Positions 59,017 through 64,000 of a DNA stretch of 64,000 nucleotides are shown in pieces. The DNA comes from Streptomyces clavuligerus. Its GTDB lineage: Bacteria > Actinomycetota > Actinomycetes > Streptomycetales > Streptomycetaceae. How positions within the stretch are numbered: the stretch's first letter is position 1; each line of letters opens with the position of its first letter. Where the stretch lies: positions 3,782,001 through 3,846,000 of the forward strand of contig NZ_CP027858.1 of NCBI RefSeq assembly GCF_005519465.1. Direction: 5' to 3'. Made by a program: the position numbers and the translations under genes. The notes beneath the pieces were generated by a model. That model saw only the letters and a program-made list of their open reading frames with translations. It made no database searches and was not told the DNA's origin.

Positions 59017-59858
59017 GTTTCCTTTACCCGCCGCGCGGTGGCAGGTCGTTCATCCTCTCCCCCTCCTTCTTCTGGTTCCGTCCGGTCTTCGCTGCCGGGA
59101 CCAACAACATATGCATGACGCGTCCAACACTCCAGCGCACAGAGGGTGTTCGGGGACATCGACACCAACACGACATCTACGCCCGGAAAGTGCACCGAAG
59201 GGCTCCCCGACCATGCCGGGCCCGGCGCATCGGGGATTCCCGGCGGCATTGCCCGCCGCACGATGCGGGACCGGCCCGGATTACCCCGCCGTGAGCTTTC
59301 AGCGGAAAGGTCCTGACGGCGGACCGGTGCACGAGGAGGTGTCGGGCGGGGGCGGGGCCGGCGGTCGCGCCCAGGGTGCGGTGCCTCGCCTCATCTCTTC
59401 CGCCCTCCCCGGTCCGCCGAATGCCCCGCTGATCACGGGGCCCTTTGGTTTTAAACCGGGCGTCATCCCCTCGTCAACGCCCCGTAAACCACGGACGGAA
59501 CCGCCGCCGGGCAAATCCGGGAGCCGATCCGGGAATCAGTCGGCGACGCCAATTCCCTTGACCAGTGGATGGTTTACACGCGTAGCGTGAAACCGGATTA
59601 CAAGATCGCCAATTCGCGGGGGCCGCTCACCCCGGCGGGCGTGCACAGAAAAATGGGCGTGCCCAAAAAACTGAGCACGCCCGGAAATAAGTCATACCAA
59701 TGTCCGCTTCAGCCCGTAATCAACAAGATCGCCCATCGGACCGGGCGGGAACATTGGTTCAATCCCGAACAACATCAGAGTCGGGGTCGCCCGTCAATCA
59801 CCCGGACGACAATTCCATGATCGCTTTGCGCATCCTTTACTCTGGTTACCGACACGTA

Positions 59859-59887
59859 GGGCGGGGGCACCACAAGTGCTCCCGCCC
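59859..59887 (+). terminator. Hairpin in leader of XRE regulator (attenuator or terminator)
   Basis: GGGCGGGGGCAC / GTGCTCCCGCCC, 12-bp stem with one mismatch, 5-nt loop, followed by TTTT. It lies about 55 bp before the ATG at 59947, so it could terminate incoming transcripts or attenuate the regulator gene. Confidence 0.6.
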
Positions 59888-59946
59888 TTTTCCGTGCGCC
59901 CGGCACCCTCCGGGCCCGCATTCCCCCCACACCCTGGAGGAACCCC

Positions 59947-61287
59947 ATGGCCGACAGCGCTGTCGCGCTCCGCCCGGACACCGGCTCCGAGCCGCTGTCC
60001 CCCGGACAGCTCCTCGGGCACCCCGGCCTGCTGCGTGCCTGGCGCGCGGTCGCCGGGGAGAAGCTGGGGCTGGGCGGTCCTCTGGCGCAGACGGACGTGG
60101 CGGAGGCCATCGGCCGCAGCCGGGGCTGGTACCAGAACCTGGAGAACGGGGCCCGCCCGAAGATGGACCGCGAGGTCCTCGACGCCCTGGCGAAGACCCT
60201 GCTCCTGGGCCGTGACGAGCACCAGGCCCTCGTGCTCGCCCTCCTCGACGGCGCGCTGACCACGATCCCGGACTCGTTCGGCAGCGCGGCTGTGCGGCGC
60301 GACCTCCAGCTGATGCTGGACCAGCAGCTCCCGAACCCGGCGTATCTGACCGACCGGGTGTGGAACATCATCGGCTACAACGCCGCCATGGCCGCCCTGT
60401 GGCCCTGGGTCCGCCAGCCCGGCGCCAACCTCATCCGCTGGGCCATGCTGTCCCCCGAGGCGCGCTTCCAGTACGTCGACTGGAACCACCACGCCGCCGA
60501 GTACGTCAAACTCCTCCGGTACGCCAGCACCCGCTACCCGCATGACACGGACCTGTCGAAGCTGATCACCGACGTGAAGGCGGACCGGGTCTGCGGCCCG
60601 TTCTGGGACACGGACGTCGCCGCCGTCTCCGAGTCCCGCGACGGCCACCTCTTCAAGATGGCCCTCCCCTCGATGGACTACCAGCCCATCGAGGTCATCA
60701 GCCACGTCCTGTTCCCCGCGTCCCTCCCTGGGGCCCGCGCCGTGATCATCACCTGGGCCGGAACCGACGAGGACGCCGCCCCCGGCTCCCCCGCCACCGT
60801 TACCGGGCAGCCGACCCGCCGTACGCCGGAGCGCCCCTCCGTGCCCTGGCCCGGCCTGCCCTTCGCCAGCGAGCGCACCGCAGCTCCCCGCCTCACCGCC
60901 ACCCCCACCGAGGCTGTCGAACTCGCCGGCCCCGGCGCCGTCCCCCTGCCGCTCCTCGGCGCCCTGCTCGGCGGGGACGACTGCCACCTGGTCCTAGCCC
61001 CGGAGACCGGTTCCGTGATCCGCTCCACCCGCCACCCGGACGGATCGTGGGACTTCTCCGAGACCTCCGCCGCCGACCTCCTTCACCAGCTCCCCGCCAC
61101 CGCCCCGGCCGGCGACACTCGGGCCGAGTACAAGCGCCTCCTCTGGGCATCTCTCTCCACCGACCCCGCTGAGGCGTCTCACGCCTGTGATGCCCAGCTA
61201 CGAGAGGCACAGGTCCGTGTGGAGATGCTGGCTGAGATGCGCCACGAACTGGCCGACTCGTGGGCTGCCCTTGTGCCGTTGACGTAG
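59947..61287 (+). CDS. XRE-family regulator with MmyB-like ligand domain
   Basis: A 446-aa protein. The helix-turn-helix is QTDVAEAIGRSRGWYQNLENGARP (about 48–72) with a DALAKTLLL stretch. The middle has RVWNIIGYNAAMAALWPWV and ARFQYVDWNHHAAEYVKLLRY, typical of MmyB-type ligand-binding domains. The last ~120 residues (GAVPLPLLGALLGGDDCHLVL ...) are an added domain. AGGAAC precedes the ATG. It is next to, and probably controls, the RiPP genes on the opposite strand. Confidence 0.85.
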   Translation: MADSAVALRPDTGSEPLSPGQLLGHPGLLRAWRAVAGEKLGLGGPLAQTDVAEAIGRSRGWYQNLENGARPKMDREVLDALAKTLLLGRDEHQALVLALLDGALTTIPDSFGSAAVRRDLQLMLDQQLPNPAYLTDRVWNIIGYNAAMAALWPWVRQPGANLIRWAMLSPEARFQYVDWNHHAAEYVKLLRYASTRYPHDTDLSKLITDVKADRVCGPFWDTDVAAVSESRDGHLFKMALPSMDYQPIEVISHVLFPASLPGARAVIITWAGTDEDAAPGSPATVTGQPTRRTPERPSVPWPGLPFASERTAAPRLTATPTEAVELAGPGAVPLPLLGALLGGDDCHLVLAPETGSVIRSTRHPDGSWDFSETSAADLLHQLPATAPAGDTRAEYKRLLWASLSTDPAEASHACDAQLREAQVRVEMLAEMRHELADSWAALVPLT

Positions 61288-61336
61288 GCGGATGGCTGAT
61301 CCCGGGCGACTCCTGAGGAACGGGGACCGGGGTCAG

Positions 61337-62437
61337 TCATCGAGCCTGCTCTGCTTCTCGGATCGTGTGATCGCTCCTCCGTAGCGCGACGGTGAGCTGG
61401 GCAAAGAGTTCGTCGGGGATCGTCCCGGCTCCCAGGGCGCACGCGATCACGAGGTCCCGGCACTGCTTCTGCTGTACGTCGGTGGCGAGGGCGGTGAACA
61501 TCGGGTGTGTGAGGTTCTCACGGGCTGCGTATCCGTCGTTCAACGCCGTCGCACGGCGGTGCAGATGACCGACGAGGCAGCGCGCCCGGTGGGCATCGGC
61601 GTTCCCGGTGATGTCCAGGATGGTCAGGCCGAGGCGGGTGTTGAAGACGGCCGTGCCCGGTTCGGGTTCCAACCGTTCATACATGTCCGACAGGACGGAG
61701 GTAGGACGGTCGGCCGGGAGACCGCTTCCTCGGCGGCATACCGCCGTGAGGCACACGGCCACTGCCTGCTCCCAGGGTTCGCCGGGTGCGGAGTCGTGAA
61801 GGAGGCCGACGGCCTCGGCGGTTCGGCCTGCGGTGAGTGCGGCGAGGACGGCGACTTGCCGCCCGTCGAGCAGCCGCTGTCCCACACCGCGGTGGCTCTC
61901 GATGTGGGTGAGGGCTTCGTTCCACCGGCCCTGGCTGGTGAGGGCTCGTGTTCCATCGGCGAGGAGGACCGTCCACAGCCAGGTCCGGACTTGGCGGCGG
62001 TCCTCAGTCGTCGCGGTGAGGTGTGCCGGGACGGTGATGCTGTCGAGCTGCACCGCCGTGCCCGTGGTGACGGCCTCGTACAGGGTGTGGAGGTACTGCC
62101 GAGCGGTGTCTCCCTTCCCGGCGCGGGCGTGGAGGCGAGCGAGATTGACGACCGGTTCGAGTGCCCGGATGGCGCTCTGGCCGGGGAGGGGGCAGGCCCA
62201 GAGGTAGGCGTGGGCGTGCTGGTGGCACAGTTCCCGGGCCAGGGCGGGCAGGCCCAGGTCGGAGGCGATCAGGGCGGACTGGTTGTAGACGGCTGAGGCC
62301 CGCACCGGATCGGCCTGTTGTACCGCTGTCTCGGAGAGGTCGAGCAGTCCGTGCACACGTTCGGCGAGCGGCAGGCAGGCGGGACGGGGCCGGGCAACGA
62401 GGGGGAAGCGCCGGGCGATGGGGTCGTTCGGGTCCAT
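61337..62437 (-). CDS. Helical-repeat (TPR-like) protein beside RiPP genes
   Basis: A 366-aa all-helical protein with TPR-like pairs (RASAVYNQSALIASDLGLPALARELCHQHAHAYL; LEPVVNLARLHARAGKGDTARQYLHTLYEAV). The end ARENLTHPMFTALATDVQQKQCRDL is distinctive. ATG 62437. Proteins of this size and type often accompany actinobacterial FxLD/thiopeptide-like clusters, with unknown role. It converges on the XRE regulator and is the last gene of the leftward RiPP unit. Confidence 0.65.
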   Translation of the reverse strand: MDPNDPIARRFPLVARPRPACLPLAERVHGLLDLSETAVQQADPVRASAVYNQSALIASDLGLPALARELCHQHAHAYLWACPLPGQSAIRALEPVVNLARLHARAGKGDTARQYLHTLYEAVTTGTAVQLDSITVPAHLTATTEDRRQVRTWLWTVLLADGTRALTSQGRWNEALTHIESHRGVGQRLLDGRQVAVLAALTAGRTAEAVGLLHDSAPGEPWEQAVAVCLTAVCRRGSGLPADRPTSVLSDMYERLEPEPGTAVFNTRLGLTILDITGNADAHRARCLVGHLHRRATALNDGYAARENLTHPMFTALATDVQQKQCRDLVIACALGAGTIPDELFAQLTVALRRSDHTIREAEQAR

Positions 62438-62468
62438 GGGTCCCTTCTCTGCGAGCGGTCCGGTGTGG

Positions 62469-63305
62469 TCAGCGGCGCGTCCGGGCTGTACCGGAAGCGG
62501 TGGGGCCCGTTGCGGCGGGGTCGGGACCGAAGACGACGTCTTTGGCCGTGGCGGCGAGGGCGGCCTGTGTGGCGTAGGGCAGACCCAGGCGGTTCCACGC
62601 GAAGATCACGTGGTGCGCAAGGACGTCACGGAGTCCGCGATGGAGGGCTCCGGCAGCGGTGAGGCTGATCAGTTCGCGCCCCGTGGCGGTGTACGCGCGG
62701 GCCCATTCCGTGGTGCGGGCGAGGAGGTCGTGGTCGTGGGACTGATCGTCCGTGTCCACGGTGATCAGCCGGTGTACGGCGGCACGCTGCCGGGCGGTGC
62801 TCTGCTGGCCGGCGGGCGGGAGGCGGTGGGCGGCGACGCGGGCCCAGACGTCACCCTGCTCGTACCAGTCGAGGTCGGCCGCGCGCATCAGGGTGCTGCA
62901 CAGCAGGAGGGATATCTCCCTCCGGTGCCCGCCTGCGGCTTCGTCGTCGCGGAGATGGGTGAGCAGACCGCGGCTGTCGTGGTGGAAGAAGCGGTGCGCC
63001 GTCTCCATGGCTTCGGCTCCGCCGAAGGCGTGGACTTCGGGTTCGTACACGATCGGGGTCCAGCCGGTGATGTGCCCGGCGGCGGCCAGGGCGTCCAGTT
63101 CCCGGCCGATCCGCAGGTGGGCACCGGTGGATGGGAGGTAGCGGAGTCGCCAGCACGGCCGTTTGCGGATGTGGAACCAGACGGTGATCGCGCCTTCGTT
63201 CTCGGCGGCGAACAGCAGGGGCGCGAGGTGGGCCAGAGCAGTGTGCTCGGCACGGGTCCAGTCAGGGAAGGCGATGTTCACCTGGTGCCACGCGGGGGTG
63301 TCCAA
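62469..63305 (-). CDS. Thiopeptide-type bacteriocin biosynthesis protein (SpaB_C-like)
   Basis: A 278-aa protein. WHQVNIAFPDWTRAEHTALAHLAPLL opens the domain, with VWFHIRKRPCWRLRY, YEPEVHAFGGAEAMETAHRFFHHDS and DWYEQGDVWARVAAHR following; these fit the C-terminal elimination domain of LanB-type dehydratases found as separate proteins. It should eliminate glutamate from glutamylated Ser/Thr in a precursor peptide. TTG 63305 with GGAG 6 bp upstream is chosen. It is 17 bp from the LanC stop; the partner dehydratase must lie to the right. Confidence 0.78.
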   Translation of the reverse strand: MDTPAWHQVNIAFPDWTRAEHTALAHLAPLLFAAENEGAITVWFHIRKRPCWRLRYLPSTGAHLRIGRELDALAAAGHITGWTPIVYEPEVHAFGGAEAMETAHRFFHHDSRGLLTHLRDDEAAGGHRREISLLLCSTLMRAADLDWYEQGDVWARVAAHRLPPAGQQSTARQRAAVHRLITVDTDDQSHDHDLLARTTEWARAYTATGRELISLTAAGALHRGLRDVLAHHVIFAWNRLGLPYATQAALAATAKDVVFGPDPAATGPTASGTARTRR

Positions 63306-63322
63306 GTCGTCTCCAGGGGTGT

Positions 63323-64000
63323 TCAGGCCAGGGCGAGGAAGGCGTCCCAGTACGGGGCGGAGGCGTGTCCGGTGCCGACGGTGTGCAGGACGAGGGCCGC
63401 TCCGGCAGCGCCGTCGAGGAGTTCGGATTCGTGGTCGGACCGGTCCAGTGCGGTCATCAACCGGTCGGCGATCTGCGGCAGTTCGGTCACGATGGCCGGG
63501 TTGCCCGTCTGGTCGGCCATGCGCCATGCGGCGTGGAGCAGGCCGGCCGTTCCGTGGCAGAGCCCGATCTCGGGCACCAGGTTCAGTTGGGCCGGGGCGC
63601 GCAGGGCCGCGAGCATCGCGTTCTCGGCGATGGTGACGCGGGTGGGTTCGCCCAGGGCGAGCCCGGCGAGCTGTTGGGCGCGGGCGGTGCCCGCCACGCC
63701 GTAGCACCAGGAGGGCCGGGGTCGGAGAGCCGGTTCGATGTGCCCACCGGCCGCTTGACCGGCCGTGATGAAGCCCGGCCACCAGGGTCCCGCCTCGTCG
63801 TCCTGCCGCCACCGGTCGGTCCAGGCGCAGATCCGGGCCACGGCGTCGGCCAGTCCGGGGACTTCGGCACCGCGCAGAAGGGCCAGGGACGTGACCGACA
63901 GGGTCGCGCCGATGCCGTGGGCCAGCCCAAAGTTCCCGTGGCCCCTGGGGAAGTCCGGAGTCGGCTCACCGCTGGGAGAGACGTCGGTCCACCACGCAGG
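63323..64000 (-). CDS. LanC-like lanthionine cyclase (5' part outside window)
   Basis: The C-terminal ~225 residues of a lanthionine synthetase C-type protein, open to the right edge. FGLAHGIGATLSVTSLALLRG, the zinc ligand motif SWCYGVAGTARA and LCHGTAGLLHAAWRM are the family hallmarks (Cys, Cys-His). It adds Cys thiols to dehydrated residues, forming thioether rings. Followed by the SpaB_C-like gene in the same direction. Precursor, dehydratase and any transporter are expected beyond 64000. Confidence 0.85.
   Translation of the reverse strand, partial: PAWWTDVSPSGEPTPDFPRGHGNFGLAHGIGATLSVTSLALLRGAEVPGLADAVARICAWTDRWRQDDEAGPWWPGFITAGQAAGGHIEPALRPRPSWCYGVAGTARAQQLAGLALGEPTRVTIAENAMLAALRAPAQLNLVPEIGLCHGTAGLLHAAWRMADQTGNPAIVTELPQIADRLMTALDRSDHESELLDGAAGAALVLHTVGTGHASAPYWDAFLALA

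Larger units (their letters stand above)
58887..59946. other. 1.06-kb non-coding region between leftward operon and XRE regulator
   Basis: No convincing gene; the open frames here have no protein-like signal. It holds leader copy 2 near its left side; an inverted repeat GGTTT-A-CACGC / GCGTG-AAACC (59571–59594); GGGCGTGC twice (59637, 59655) facing GCACGCCC (59675–59682); and a hairpin before the XRE gene (59859–59887). The 59560–59830 part is noticeably less GC-rich than its surroundings and is a likely promoter and operator zone. Confidence 0.55.
7394..64000. mobile_element. Integrated conjugative element, left part (right end outside window)
   Basis: The left boundary is the truncated tRNA-Thr. 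The interior carries a phosphorothioation/defence island, a full conjugation set (VirB4, VirD4, VirB6-like, relaxase, MobC, oriT candidate), an iteron Rep with loader, and a RiPP cluster. Because the 3' half of the tRNA is on the chromosomal side, the intact tRNA must lie to the right, past 64000. No integrase or excisionase of the usual type is seen here, so these should be near that end. Several nested elements rather than one is the main alternative. Confidence 0.6.

Overview
The window looks like Streptomyces DNA: very high GC, high third-position GC, many GTG and TTG starts, and the typical tmk–holB arrangement with an MFS-fused thymidylate kinase. No database search was possible. Family calls rest on motifs, gene order and lengths read directly from the sequence.

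Positions 1–7360 are ordinary chromosome: the 3' part of tmk, holB, a secreted lipoprotein peptidase and a convergent 14-TM MFS exporter. At 7394–7440, on the minus strand, lies only the 3' part of a tRNA-Thr(CGT), cut at the anticodon loop and still followed by its terminator. This is the usual scar of a tyrosine-integrase element. The geometry says the element extends rightward, with the intact tRNA (and probably the integrase) beyond position 64000. If so, everything from 7.4 kb to the right edge is one integrated element of more than 56 kb.

Positions 7.7–26.2 kb form a defence island that looks less GC-rich by eye. Its core is a single-strand DNA phosphorothioation operon, sspA–sspB–sspC–sspD (17.4–24.1 kb). 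Divergent from it is a tightly coupled SF2 helicase–GHKL ATPase–PLD nuclease operon (16.9–12.5 kb), the best candidate for its restriction arm. Around these are a phosphorothioation-associated methyltransferase, a MazG-like pyrophosphohydrolase, a second PP-loop enzyme, a two-HTH regulator, a GIY-YIG nuclease and a DndB-like DGQHR protein. A gutted DUF5655 nuclease gene marks the junction with the next module.

Positions 27.3–58.9 kb are a conjugation and replication module made of two convergent operons. The rightward operon (28.6–51.95 kb) encodes a type IV secretion system: peptidoglycan hydrolase, pilin-like, VirB8-like and VirB6-like proteins, a VirB3/VirB4N-like membrane protein, a separate VirB4 ATPase and a VirD4 coupling protein. 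It also carries about twenty small unknown proteins. Many of these end in a shared AEAARARS-like, Pro/Ala-rich, basic tail, which I propose as a secretion or targeting tag. The leftward operon (58.9–52.0 kb) encodes a Rep protein with 11-bp iterons inside its gene, a DnaC-like loader, a WhiB-like regulator, a DUF2637 protein, MobC and a relaxase, with a strong oriT candidate of three hairpins just upstream of mobC. Both operons have the same leader hairpin and the same 14-base element upstream, and they meet at a strong bidirectional terminator.

Positions 59.9–64.0 kb hold an XRE/MmyB-type regulator and the end of a lanthipeptide-type RiPP cluster (LanC, a thiopeptide-type SpaB_C protein and a helical-repeat protein) that continues past the right edge.
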